From positions 1 through 35,498 of the forward strand of contig NZ_AAOU01000044.1 of assembly GCF_000153325.1 (NCBI RefSeq): DNA of 35,498 bases, given 5' to 3'. The stretch is from Photobacterium sp. SKA34. GTDB taxonomy: Bacteria; Pseudomonadota; Gammaproteobacteria; Enterobacterales; Vibrionaceae. Under the pieces are notes generated by a model. That model did not search any database. It was not told the origin of the DNA and saw nothing but the letters and a program-made list of their open reading frames with translations. The translations under genes and the position numbers were made by a program. Of the stretch, positions 1-7,364 are shown in pieces. Every line of letters begins with the position of its first letter. Within the stretch, counting starts at the first letter, position 1.

Positions 1-2
1 AG

Positions 3-995
3 AGCTTTGCCACAGAAAGCTTGCTTGCCAACATCATTCTTGGCAAATACCAGTACGCGATGCCACTTTACCGCCAAGAGTCGCTGTTTACCCAGTCGGG
101 AATCGAGCTATCACGAACCACTATGGCCAGATGGGTTATCCAAGTTAGTGAGAAGTTCAAACCACTCTATGCCGCTCTAAAAGAGCACCTACTTCAACAA
201 GTGGTGTTCCAGGCGGATGAAACGCCACTCAATGTTCTCAAGGAAGAAAAACAGTGTTACATGTGGCTCTACTGCTCGGGCGCAGACTCGCCAGAAGCCG
301 CACTCCCCAATGTGAAGAATATTGCCTTGTACGACTATCAAAACAGTCGCGCGAGGGCATGCCCTGTTGCCTTCTTGGGGGATTACAGTGGTTATCTACA
401 AACCGATGGCTATGGTGCCTATGATGGTCTTTATCACGTCACCAATGTTGGCTGCATGGCACATGCACGGCGAAAGTTCATGGAGGCTAAGAAGCTTCAA
501 GGTAAAGGTAAGTCAGGCAAAGCAGATAAAGCGCTGGCCAAAATCCAGAAGCTCTATGGGATAGAATCGCGCTTAAAAGGTGCGACTGTCGAAACACGAA
601 AAGCAGAACGTCAACTGCATAGCAAACCGATACTGGACGAGTTGTACGAGTGGATGACATCTCAACAAGTGATAGCGTCTAGCCCGCTGGGTAAAGCGAT
701 AAAATACACGCTCGGCCAATGGCCGAAGGTGATCCGCTATATCGATGACGGTCACTTATCGATAGACAATAACCGCGCTGAACGCGCAATTAAACCGCTG
801 GTCATTGGCAGAAAGAACTGGTTGTTCTCGAACACGCCAAATGGTGCTGATGCGAGTGCGATGCTTTACAGCATCGTCGAGACTGCGAAAGCCAACGGCC
901 TTATCCTCTACGACTACATGGTCAAGTGCATGAAAGAGCTCGCGAAAGCTGAGCCCGATATCGATGCACTCCTACCTTGGAACCTCAAACACTAA
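3..995 (+). CDS. tnpC: IS66-family transposase (TnpC), 5' end outside the window
   Basis: This is the DDE transposase of an IS66-type element, which cuts and joins the element's ends. The frame is open from the first bases of the window, so the true start lies to the left and only the C-terminal part is seen. Visible catalytic blocks are QADETPL (first Asp), LQTDGYGAYD (second Asp) and the C-terminal SIDNNRAERAIKPL (Glu), followed by IGRKNWLF, all typical of IS66 TnpC. The stop lies 34 bases before a GTAAACGCC-type element end. The accessory genes tnpA and tnpB would be further left. The visible part has no frameshift, so the gene may be functional. Confidence 0.93.
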   Translation, partial: SFATESLLANIILGKYQYAMPLYRQESLFTQSGIELSRTTMARWVIQVSEKFKPLYAALKEHLLQQVVFQADETPLNVLKEEKQCYMWLYCSGADSPEAALPNVKNIALYDYQNSRARACPVAFLGDYSGYLQTDGYGAYDGLYHVTNVGCMAHARRKFMEAKKLQGKGKSGKADKALAKIQKLYGIESRLKGATVETRKAERQLHSKPILDELYEWMTSQQVIASSPLGKAIKYTLGQWPKVIRYIDDGHLSIDNNRAERAIKPLVIGRKNWLFSNTPNGADASAMLYSIVETAKANGLILYDYMVKCMKELAKAEPDIDALLPWNLKH

Positions 996-1002
996 CAAAT
1001 AT

Positions 1003-1029
1003 CGCCCCGTGGGTTCATGGGGCGTTTAC
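1003..1029. repeat. Right end of the IS66 element with a hairpin
   Basis: Just after the transposase stop, CGCCCC and GGGGCG form a hairpin that ends in GTTTAC. Read on the minus strand the sequence begins GTAAACGCCCC, close to the GTAAGCG-type ends known for IS66 elements. I place the element boundary at about 1029. The left end is outside the window, so the pairing of the ends cannot be checked. Confidence 0.5.
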
Positions 1030-1079
1030 TACTGTTTTGACGAAACAACCTGGACTAACTTCGATTTCATCAAGTGTTC

Positions 1080-1180
1080 TAACGAAACCGAAGCAAACAA
1101 GTAGTGCGCCGTGAAAGGTTAACTCAACCTGAAGTGAGAGCGCTAAGCGTTGCGAATCACTGTTTAATTGCTTGTTATAA
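1080..1180 (-). repeat. attC-like recombination site (integron cassette), tentative
   Basis: Read on the minus strand, directly after the stop of the zinc-ribbon gene, the sequence begins TAACAAGCAATTAAACAG and continues GATTCGCAACGCTTAGCG. This resembles the first half of Vibrio chromosomal-integron attC sites (TAACAA ... CAACGC). The expected second half is poorly matched, and a candidate GTTAGAAC lies near 1080. The IS66 end about 50 bp further on may have disturbed the site. Position directly after a small orphan gene fits a cassette. No second attC site was found nearby. Confidence 0.35.
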
Positions 1181-1468
1181 CTCAGTTTCGTCAATGTACT
1201 CGATCTGCTTATTCACAGAAATAGCTAAAACTATTACGAAAATTATGGCAATAAAGAGCCTAAGAAGTGTAGATGGAATGAAAGCTTGTGTAGATGTGAC
1301 AAATGGGCCAGCTAAACCACCGGATATAGCTCCTAGATAAGCCCGCCTTATACTCCATTTCAACAAGGAACCACATTCGATACAACGATACTTCATCCAA
1401 TGAGAACTAAAGAAAAACCAGAAACATGAAACATTTTTTCGACATTTTGGACATTGTCTAGACTTCAT
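1175..1468 (-). CDS. Small zinc-ribbon membrane protein, hypothetical
   Basis: A 97-residue protein with an N-terminal CPKC and a later CIEC pair (about residues 8-34) that would form a zinc ribbon, followed by two hydrophobic stretches, a Gly/Ala-rich one near 47-57 and a clear membrane helix near 70-86. The start is supported by an AAGAGG ribosome site a few bases upstream of ATG. It stands alone, with the opposite strand around it empty and an attC-like sequence at its 3' end, as in cassettes of Vibrio integrons. Function is unknown. Zinc-ribbon plus membrane-helix proteins of this size are common hypothetical proteins. Confidence 0.6.
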   Translation of the reverse strand: MKSRQCPKCRKNVSCFWFFFSSHWMKYRCIECGSLLKWSIRRAYLGAISGGLAGPFVTSTQAFIPSTLLRLFIAIIFVIVLAISVNKQIEYIDETEL

Positions 1469-1635
1469 AATAGCCTCTTAAAACTAAACCAAGGTTGATA
1501 TGAAACTATTAATCTTGTTACAAATCATTTGAATTCGTGATTGGTCATTGTCTACTCATCCTTTGGGAGCATATGAATATATTAGGCCACTACGAATTAC
1601 CCTGTTTCTAAAAATTTATTGATCAAAAGATTGGA

Positions 1636-2153
1636 TTATTTTTTTGATATCTTAATTGGATCTATATTTTTAGATTCATTTAAAAAAAATAGAACACGAC
1701 CTTTATCAGTTTTTTTATATAACCAATATTCTTCGAACTGTTTTTTAGTGTGGTTTAATACTCCCCAAGCAGGATCTTTTATTTATATATAGTTATTATC
1801 TAATCTTGATAAAGAAACGAAATGTTTTTCCCATGCCTTTCTAAATATAAAACAGCAGGGTTTTTTATTAAGTTTAAATTCTCGTACTTCATCCAAACAG
1901 GCATGTTTTTTTTCGTAATTTAATGCTAAATTTTGTATGTCAATAAATGAATATCTAGGTTTAATCCCGATTTTTTCAATTAATTCTTCTTCAGGTACAT
2001 TTTGACCATACTCATAAGTTAAAATATTACTAATAACAGCCATTCCACAACTCATATCTAATTGTTGACGAACAATACCATAAAACTTTTTTCGATATAG
2101 GATGAGAAAAATCTTTTTTCTTTTCTATATTATTGCTGGTACAACTAGATATC
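1636..2153 (-). pseudogene. C39-type cysteine peptidase (double-glycine peptidase-like), broken
   Basis: Read on the minus strand, the pieces of a papain-like C39 peptidase are present: QQLDMSCGMA with the catalytic Cys near 2047, WEKHFVSLS with the catalytic His near 1815, and KDPAWG with the catalytic Asp near 1770. The pieces are not in one open frame. An in-frame TAA at 1783-1785 falls between the His and Asp motifs, and the frame then continues to a stop at 1636. Upstream, a lipoprotein-like start (ISSCTSNN, lipobox Cys) is in another frame and joins the Cys motif through a frameshift near 2075. Stand-alone C39 peptidases commonly trim double-glycine leaders. The membrane protein and Gly-rich peptide upstream fit that role. 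The family call is firm and the substrate is inferred. Confidence 0.65.
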
Positions 2154-2191
2154 ATTATTATTAATAAACTTTTATTATTAAAAATATAAAT

Positions 2192-2473
2192 CTAACTAGA
2201 TCCAGTAATTATTAATGAATATATCCAATAAATTAAGCTTAAAACTATAAATAATTGTTTCTTTGTTTTTGAGAGAAATAAGCAGAAAGTGAAAATGACC
2301 ACCTTCGATAAATAATCAAGCCAGTTAAAAACTCTATCATTATATAAACTTATGAATATAAAAAATATAACAATGAAAAGAAGAAAAACTCTTTCTTTAT
2401 TTTTTTTAAATAAAAAAAATACCATTGATATATTAAGGATTAAAAGCCCAATAACGTTATAAGTGACATGCAC
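2192..2473 (-). CDS. Small hydrophobic membrane protein, possible immunity protein
   Basis: A 93-residue protein that is nearly all membrane helix, with about three segments rich in Leu, Ile, Phe and Val separated by short Lys-rich loops (for example FKKNKE and SKTKKQ). I choose the GTG start at 2473 because GGGAGGAG lies just upstream and because the stop of the preceding peptide ORF overlaps it (TAGTG), the usual sign of translational coupling. A longer TTG start at 2497 would run through the peptide's 3' end. Position between a Gly-rich peptide and a peptidase suggests an immunity role, but sequence alone does not show one. Confidence 0.5.
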   Translation of the reverse strand: MHVTYNVIGLLILNISMVFFLFKKNKERVFLLFIVIFFIFISLYNDRVFNWLDYLSKVVIFTFCLFLSKTKKQLFIVLSLIYWIYSLIITGSS

Positions 2474-2613
2474 TACACGCTCCTCCCGTAACTCCAATCG
2501 ATACCTCTCGAACTAGCATTAGGATTAGTAGCGATAACTCCCATTCCTCCCAAAACACCGCCAGCTATTGCAGCACCAAAAGCAGGGTCAAATTGAAGAA
2601 ATACTAATAACAA
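2473..2613 (-). pseudogene. Gly-rich hydrophobic peptide, bacteriocin-like remnant
   Basis: The minus-strand frame encodes FDPAFGAAIAGGVLGGMG, then VIATNPNASSRGIDWSYGRSV. This is a short helix with GxxxG-type spacing and a polar tail, as in many small unmodified bacteriocins. Its stop overlaps the GTG start of the membrane protein. There is no convincing start: the frame opens after a TAA at 2617-2619, and the only candidate is an unsupported TTG at 2613. A leader peptide with its double glycine is therefore missing, and I read this as the 3' part of a decayed precursor gene. Confidence 0.4.
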
Positions 2614-2813
2614 TGATTATGATTAGTATTTATCGATATTAATCAAGAAGCAATATATTGCATATAATTGTGTGATATATATCATGTAAAAATGAGTTTT
2701 AGAGTTGAAATATTTTAAATGATAGAGTTTAGCGTGCGAATGGATCTTGTTTGCGCGAAGCTTAAAATTCCCCAGATTGAGGTTGTATATGTTACTTGGC
2801 ATATAGGATTCTT

Positions 2814-2836
2814 TTATCCACAGATTCTGTGGTTAA
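2814..2836. repeat. Inverted repeat containing a DnaA-box sequence
   Basis: TTATCCACAGA (2814-2824) and TCTGTGGTTAA (2826-2836) form a near-perfect inverted repeat. The left arm holds an exact DnaA-box consensus. It lies in a gene-free stretch (2614-2910) that otherwise shows only AT-rich sequence. One pair of boxes is not enough to call an origin. Confidence 0.4.
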
Positions 2837-2910
2837 GTTCATTTCCCTCTTTTTTTTCAATCACAAAAGATTAAGCACCAAATTTTTGAGCTATCTATTA
2901 ACCAAATAGC

Positions 2911-2945
2911 AAAAGGGCGTTGAAGATAATTTCAACGCCCTTTTT
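2911..2945 (-). terminator. Rho-independent terminator of the small ORF
   Basis: AAAAGGGCGTTGAA and TTCAACGCCCTTTTT form a perfect 13-14 bp stem with a six-base loop and T runs on both sides, so it can act in both directions. It starts seven bases after the stop of the 25-codon ORF on the minus strand. Confidence 0.85.
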
Positions 2946-2951
2946 AAAAGC

Positions 2952-3029
2952 TTATTTGATTTGCGCTTGGTACATAGAAGCGAAAACTGGAATGTATAAG
3001 CTAACAATTTTGTTAATGATACGTGACAT
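2952..3029 (-). CDS. 25-residue small protein, unknown
   Basis: The minus strand reads TTAAGGAATTCACAATG and then 25 codons: MSRIINKIVSLYIPVFASMY plus QAQIK. The Shine-Dalgarno sequence AAGGA is well placed, and a strong terminator follows seven bases after the stop, so this looks like a monocistronic small-protein gene. The peptide is a short hydrophobic, probably helical segment (IVSLYIPVFASMY) with basic ends, which would fit a small membrane-associated protein. I do not recognise it. A leader or regulatory peptide is possible, but no downstream gene is read with it. Confidence 0.55.
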   Translation of the reverse strand: MSRIINKIVSLYIPVFASMYQAQIK

Positions 3030-3181
3030 TGTGAATTCCTTAATGAAGCAAGTTTTTTATAATGTACAACCTCGCCTAAACACACTGAATATAAGGCATG
3101 GTCGCGTTTCGATGTGGGGCATTATAGGAATTTAATCGGCTTTTAAAAGTGAGAAATAATATTATTTTTGATTAGTTTTTC

Positions 3182-4529
3182 GGCTCTTCTCCGCTTAAAT
3201 GAGTCAGGAATATACAAGTTAATCCTGTAACGCTATGATTTAAATTGTTTATTTTCATTATTGTTGAATCGTATACCTTGTCTTCATTATCTTCCCTCTT
3301 GTTCAATTTCAAAGGTCAATGTGTTGAATCTTTTTCATCAGAAGAAAACTCACAAGCCTTATTAATTCGATGTCGTCGTGATAGACGATTTAAAGCCACA
3401 ACTCCAACTGCTAATGCTCCTTGTACTGTTGATCACTACATTCGGAGACGCGTTCAAGACTTGCCAGTTAGTGGTCGACCTTGTGAAGTTGAAATTGAGT
3501 TAGCTCAGACTAGAGACAAGGAAGGAAGAAGACTGATTGAAGTTACGGAATATGTTGCGAAAGGAGGTCGCTATACGGCTCGGTTTTGCAAATTCATCAG
3601 TGGTCTTTGTCGGTATATGAGTATTCAAGCCGTCTCTAAGCACTTAGGGATACGATGGGAGACAGTAAAGAATATTGATAGAGAATATTTACGTTCAAGT
3701 CTGCCAGCATTAGAACCAGAGAAGTTAGTCGATTTGGTTCATATTGGTGTTGATGAGGTGGCGAGAGCTAAAGGACATGATTACATGACAGTTGTGTATG
3801 ATCTGGTTTCAGGTCATTTAATTTGGGTTGAGCATGGTCGAAAATCATCAGTGCTTATCTCCTTTTTTGAGCAGCTATCAATGACCACTAGAGAAGGGAT
3901 AAAAGCGGTTTCAATGGATATGGGACAAGCTTATCAATCAGCGGTTAAAAAGATGCTGCCCAATGCTGATATTGTCTTTGACCGATTTCATGTCATGCAA
4001 AACTACTGTGTTTTAATCAAAAAAGAGAGAACAAAAGCATTTAAGAATGGCTCCCACGAGGAGAAAAGAATGCTAAAAGGTACGCTGTTTCTCTTATTGA
4101 AAAATGCCGTAAATTTAAATGATAAACAATCAGATAGACTGGATGACTTACTCGAAAGTAATAAGACACTATGTATTATCTATATGCTGAAAGAGCAGTT
4201 ACAAGCCATCTGGGATGAACCCAGTTACGACTCAATGGTGACAGCTCTAGAAACTTGGTGCCGACTAGCTAAATCCACACGAATCCTGTCCCTAAGTAAC
4301 TTCGCTGACGCACTGTTAGAAAGAAAAGTGGGTATCTGTAATTACGCCAAATATAAGTTAACCAACGCTCGAGTAGAAGCAGGCAATGTATCTATCGGAT
4401 TACTCAGACGAAGAGCGCGAGGTGTAAGAGATACAGATTATTTCAAATTAAAGATTAGGCAGACATCCATTCCTGATACTCATTCAACGTTTTATCCAAA
4501 TATCAAGCTCATGTAAGCGGAGAAGAACC
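3182..4529 (+). mobile_element. Complete ISL3-family insertion sequence
   Basis: The ends read GGCTCTTCTCCGCTTAAATG on the left and, on the complementary strand at the right, GGTTCTTCTCCGCTTACATG, matching at 18 of 20 positions. The GGCTCTTC start is typical of ISL3 elements. The direct repeat GTTTTTC flanks both sides (3175-3181 and 4530-4536), close to the usual 8-bp duplication. Unit length is 1348 bp with one transposase gene. Confidence 0.9.
3245..4516 (+). CDS. tnpA: ISL3-family transposase
   Basis: Transposase of the surrounding ISL3 element. The middle carries the family signature HIGVDEVARAKGHDYMTVVY with the first catalytic Asp. It is followed by AVSMDMGQAYQSAV with the second Asp, then FDRFHVMQ, and near the C terminus by the Glu-bearing stretch NARVEAGN and the basic RRRARG block. 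The N-terminal region has Cys residues (RCRRDRR, APC, GRPC) but not a clean set of the CxxC pairs usual in this family. No ATG exists near the 5' end. The frame opens with TTG at 3245, and TTG at 3281 is an alternative. About 423 residues is a normal family length. It ends 13 bases before the right repeat. Confidence 0.9.
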   Translation: MFIFIIVESYTLSSLSSLLFNFKGQCVESFSSEENSQALLIRCRRDRRFKATTPTANAPCTVDHYIRRRVQDLPVSGRPCEVEIELAQTRDKEGRRLIEVTEYVAKGGRYTARFCKFISGLCRYMSIQAVSKHLGIRWETVKNIDREYLRSSLPALEPEKLVDLVHIGVDEVARAKGHDYMTVVYDLVSGHLIWVEHGRKSSVLISFFEQLSMTTREGIKAVSMDMGQAYQSAVKKMLPNADIVFDRFHVMQNYCVLIKKERTKAFKNGSHEEKRMLKGTLFLLLKNAVNLNDKQSDRLDDLLESNKTLCIIYMLKEQLQAIWDEPSYDSMVTALETWCRLAKSTRILSLSNFADALLERKVGICNYAKYKLTNARVEAGNVSIGLLRRRARGVRDTDYFKLKIRQTSIPDTHSTFYPNIKLM

Positions 4530-4536
4530 GTTTTTC

Positions 4537-5019
4537 TAATGAAAGATCATGTAAAAAACTACTAATAACCTTTCATTAAATTACAATGAAACACTATTCA
4601 TTAATTCTTGTCGTGAATATCTGATCAATGTTACGTATGTTATGAAACTTAAGTAAATTTCAGATAAATAACATAATTTAAAATGAATGACGCGTTTCGC
4701 TGGCGGGCTTTATACTCGGAACATCCACAATTGACAAAATCATCATAAACACAACGTATCTATATCGAAATAAATGAAAGTTTCAGAACGGTGAATGTTA
4801 ACAACGGTTACTTAATGATTACATCCTAAGAGTACCTATTTAAGATTGATTCTCTATGAAAAACACCAGTTTCATCCTCAAATCCACGCTAACGATGATT
4901 TCGACGTGAAAGATATAATATGTTGAACAGAGGTGGAATAGCGAAAATTTACTCATTAATTCCGCTTAACCTGCTGGTTTTTATTTGGTTTAAATATAGA
5001 CCTTTATGGGTGGGTGCCT
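4537..5019. other. Gene-free stretch between the ISL3 element and the toxin-antitoxin pair
   Basis: AT-rich sequence of about 480 bases with no open frame that has a ribosome site or recognisable product on either strand. I see no RNA gene and no element end here. Confidence 0.5.
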
Positions 5020-5069
5020 TATAATGATTAAATCGAGTAGCCGTTAGAGCGACCGATTTAATCATTATA
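5020..5069. promoter_or_regulatory. 16-bp inverted repeat upstream of phd, candidate operator
   Basis: TATAATGATTAAATCG (5020-5035) and its exact complement CGATTTAATCATTATA (5054-5069) are separated by 18 bases. The right arm ends about 38 bases before the antitoxin start and overlaps a plausible -10 (CATTATAG). Antitoxins of the Phd family bind palindromes at their own promoters, so this is a likely autoregulatory site. It could also be a terminator hairpin, although no T run follows it. Confidence 0.5.
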
Positions 5070-5107
5070 GATAGACAGTTGATGAAAACGAATAGAAGGA
5101 TGAAGTG

Positions 5108-5347
5108 ATGATAGAGACGGTAAGCTTTTTAAAAAAACATGCTGCTGATCTTCCCTTACATGAACCTTTGACGATCACACAAAATGGAAAGCCATCTTAC
5201 GTTGTTACTTCTTATGAGGAACATGAGCGTAGAGAGCAAGCCATTGCTATGATGAAAATGCTCAGTTTTGCTGAGTCTGATATCAAGCAAGACCGGACAT
5301 CGTCAATGGAATCACTAAAGGAAAGGCTGGCTGCTCGTAAAAAATAA
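5108..5347 (+). CDS. Phd/YefM-family antitoxin
   Basis: A 79-residue antitoxin that would bind and block the toxin encoded next and repress the operon. The N-terminal fold shows the Phd/YefM pattern: SFLKKHAADLPLHEPLTITQ, then NGKPSYVVTSYEEHE, the segment that normally forms the DNA-binding dimer. The C terminus is charged (RTSSMESLKERLAARKK) and would wrap the toxin. AGAAGGA lies seven bases before ATG at 5108. A GTG three bases earlier is possible. The toxin gene starts 12 bases after the stop. Confidence 0.88.
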   Translation: MIETVSFLKKHAADLPLHEPLTITQNGKPSYVVTSYEEHERREQAIAMMKMLSFAESDIKQDRTSSMESLKERLAARKK

Positions 5348-5359
5348 CAGTGAGTCCTT

Positions 5360-5704
5360 ATGAAAGAAACAAAGTTAATTTCTTTAAGTACCTTTGAAAA
5401 TACAACTTTTGATCTTATTGATTACTTTTCACAATGGAATGATGCAAATAAGGTTATAGAACGAGTTGAGAAATTAATTGAACAGTTTGAATCGACAGTT
5501 TTAGATAATCCTGAAATGTATCCTATATGCCAAGATATAAGAGAACTTTTTGGGGTTGCTAATTATCGGATATTCAAATCAAACGGGCTTAAAATTGTGT
5601 ATCGTTATGACGTATCTCGTAGGGTTGTTTATGCCATGCTTATGCTTAGTGACAAACAGGATATGCAAAAAACGTTAATAGACTACTGTATTGTCCATAA
5701 GTAG
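5360..5704 (+). CDS. RelE/ParE-family toxin
   Basis: A 114-residue toxin paired with the Phd antitoxin. The pattern of a ParE/RelE fold is visible: helices around KVIERVEKLIEQFESTVLDNPEMYP, then strands LFGVANYRIFKSNGLKIVYRYDVSRRVVYAMLML. The NYRIFKSNGLKIVYRY part is typical of ParE-like plasmid stabilisation toxins, which act on gyrase or, in RelE, on ribosome-bound mRNA. Which target applies cannot be told from sequence. The operon ends with a clear terminator, so the pair is a self-contained module. The frame is intact. Confidence 0.88.
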   Translation: MKETKLISLSTFENTTFDLIDYFSQWNDANKVIERVEKLIEQFESTVLDNPEMYPICQDIRELFGVANYRIFKSNGLKIVYRYDVSRRVVYAMLMLSDKQDMQKTLIDYCIVHK

Positions 5705-5719
5705 TTAGTGTTTTTGATT

Positions 5720-5748
5720 AAAAGACCGCTTATCGAGGCGGTCTTTTC
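5720..5748 (+). terminator. Terminator of the phd-parE operon
   Basis: AAAAGACCGC (5720-5729) pairs perfectly with GCGGTCTTTT (5738-5747) around an eight-base loop, 16 bases after the toxin stop. Confidence 0.88.
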
Positions 5749-5780
5749 GTCTTACATATCAGAAAAAGTTAGGCATAACG

Positions 5781-5811
5781 TTGATAAACATCAGAAGAGT
5801 TAAGGTATAAT
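5781..5811 (+). promoter_or_regulatory. Promoter of the hok-like transcript
   Basis: TTGATA (5781-5786) and a perfect TATAAT (5806-5811) are 19 bases apart. They lie just before the structured leader of the hok-like relic, where the toxin mRNA promoter is expected. Confidence 0.5.
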
Positions 5812-5819
5812 CAACGCGG

Positions 5820-5972
5820 ATGCTCTTGGCTTCCTGCTGGGAGCATAAAACTGTCACTGGATGTCGTGACTGACAGATAGACGAAGGCCCCGAAAGTTAA
5901 TTTTTAACCAACGAGGCTTAGCGTATGTATCCCGACAATTCATATGTTAGTGCCTCTCACTATAGGAGGCAA
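5820..5972 (+). ncRNA. Leader of a hok/sok-type mRNA (relic)
   Basis: The stretch resembles the 5' region of enterobacterial hok mRNAs. GCTCTTGGCTTCCTGC and GGGAGC form a first hairpin. CTGTCACTGG and TGACTGACAG form a second. Then come GGCCCCGAAAGTTAATTT and AACCAACGAGGC, parallel to the AGCCCCGTAGTTAATTTTC ... ACGAGGC block that in hok/sok holds the mok ribosome site and the antisense target. A short mok-like frame begins at ATG 5924, and AGGAGG at 5964-5969 stands where the hok ribosome site belongs. The antisense Sok promoter was not identified. Confidence 0.5.
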
Positions 5973-6116
5973 GTAAAATTCCAAAAAGAAACGTCCCAAC
6001 AGGCTCACTGATTGTGTATCACATTATTAGTCGCATTGGCACGCGTTAGGGATGACTTGTGTGAAATTTAGTATCAGTATGGTACGCCACTTTTTAAAGC
6101 AGTACTTGCCTATGAA
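5973..6116 (+). pseudogene. hok: Hok-family type I toxin, inactivated
   Basis: In one frame after AGGAGG the sequence encodes LCITLLVALARV, RDDLCEI, a TAG stop (6069-6071), then [15 protein letters not shown]. Laid against the HokC pattern (ICIT ... KDLCEV ... FTAYE), the 35 positions from CIT to AYE align without a gap, including the conserved LCE and AYE. The first 13 codons also match in number, but the middle of them is frameshifted (a TGA at 6009-6011), and the start codon is GTA instead of ATG. Hok toxins are small single-helix membrane proteins that depolarise the cell and are held off by Sok antisense RNA. This copy cannot be made as it stands. Its 3' end runs directly into the Tn3 remnant. 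Confidence 0.6.
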
Positions 6117-6773
6117 GTGAGCGCGCCGCGTATCCGTGACTTAGGTAAGACCAAGCTATACTTTCCAAAGGGTGATAACGCTTATGAGGGATTGGAATCA
6201 ATGATTGGTGGAACGGTCAACATTCAGCTCATTCGTGCGTATTGGGACGAGATCTTACGGTTGGCCACCTCTATAAAACAAGGAACGGTGACGGCCTCGC
6301 TCATGCTGAGGAAACTAGGCAGTTACCCACGCCAAAATGGCCTGCCGGTTGCTTTGCGAGAACTAGGCCGCATTGAGCGCACGCTGTTCATCCTAGATTG
6401 GCTGCAAAGCGTCGAGCTTCGCCGCCGTGTACATGCGGGACTGAATAAAGGGGAAGCTCGTAACGCTTTGGCTCGTGCTGTGTTTTTTAATCGACTGGGA
6501 GAGATCCGTGACCGCAGTTTTGAGCAACAGCGCTACAGAGCAAATGGTCTTAACCTAGTAACAGCCGCCATTGTGTTATGGAATACGGTCTATCTGGAAA
6601 GGGCAGTACATGGGTTATGTTCCAAGGGGCATACCGTCGACTATAAGTTGTTGCAGTACTTGTCGCCACTGGGTTGGGAGCATATCAACCTAAACGGGGA
6701 TTATCTGTGGCGCAGCAACTCAAAGATCGGTTTAGATAAGTTCAGGCCACTACGTCCACTACAATCTGCTTAG
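6117..6773 (+). pseudogene. tnpA: Tn3-family transposase, C-terminal fragment
   Basis: About 218 codons match the C-terminal end of Tn3-type Tnp[36 protein letters not shown], the highly conserved [20 protein letters not shown], then [20 protein letters not shown] with the probable catalytic Glu, and [20 protein letters not shown]. Full TnpA is near 1000 residues, so roughly three quarters is missing, including the first two catalytic Asp residues. The 5' break lies within the hok-like relic near 6116. The 3' end runs into an intact 38-bp terminal repeat. No resolvase or res site remains. Confidence 0.9.
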
Positions 6774-6806
6774 CGTACGATTTTTTCCGTTTTCTGAAGC
6801 GACCCC
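6769..6806. repeat. Terminal inverted repeat of a Tn3-family transposon
   Basis: The last 38 bp read CTTAGCGTACGATTTTTTCC ... GCGACCCC. On the other strand this is GGGGTCGC followed by the A-rich block and GTACGCTAAG typical of the Tn3 subgroup. No matching second copy exists in the window, so the other end of the transposon is gone. Confidence 0.85.
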
Positions 6807-6896
6807 ATATACGAGTCAGCGCAAAAAAATCTGACTCGAAAATGAATAAAACGTGTTATGCGATTCACCACCGTCACAAGCTTTTTACAGGTTCAA

Positions 6897-7229
6897 CTAA
6901 TGGCCTTTTTTAGAGTTCTCAGTAATGCTAATGATTGTATTAATACTCAATATTGTTACCCCATCATCACTATCTTTTATACAACCTCTTAAGTGATTAA
7001 ACACTGCCTCTGAGACTGACTCTGAAAAGTTATTTTTAAAATTGCTCAATAGTGGCCTAATAACATCAAGCACAGTTTGCCCGTAATTAAGGGCTTGCTC
7101 TTTACCTGAATTTTTTCCTTTATGAATAACTTCATTCCTAAAATTGATTTTATTTTTTGATAGCATCATTAGTTTTTTGTTAAAAATGCGGGAATTTTTA
7201 CAACAAAATTTCTTTGTAAATATAGCCAA
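6897..7229 (-). pseudogene. C-terminal fragment of a HEPN-like protein
   Basis: The frame encodes up to 110 residues. The centre, NKINFRNEVIHKGK, contains RNEVIH, an R-x4-H motif of the kind found in HEPN RNases, followed by helical segments (EQALNYGQTVLDVIRPLL and a charged C-terminal tail). No ATG or ribosome site supports a start. The first possible codon is TTG at 7229, and the N-terminal residues look like a cut-off helix. I read it as the end of a longer helical protein that was truncated near 7250. Calling it HEPN rests on one motif and is tentative. Confidence 0.4.
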
Positions 7230-7364
7230 ATAAAAACTCCCAAAAAGAAAGCTTTATACCTATAAGCAATAAATTGCGTGACAATAGTCTTATTTTGAAT
7301 TTTTAGAAGTTGATTATTGCTACTTATATTATATAAACGTTTTTTATCTAATGTTCGAGTTTAT

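Noticed and set aside
2814..2836. Inverted pair of DnaA-box-like sequences as an origin
   Set aside because: Only one pair is present, and no rep gene or AT-rich unwinding array with more boxes is nearby.
2920..3135. A 71-codon plus-strand frame over the terminator and the small ORF
   Set aside because: It reads through the terminator stem and opposite the better-supported 25-codon gene.
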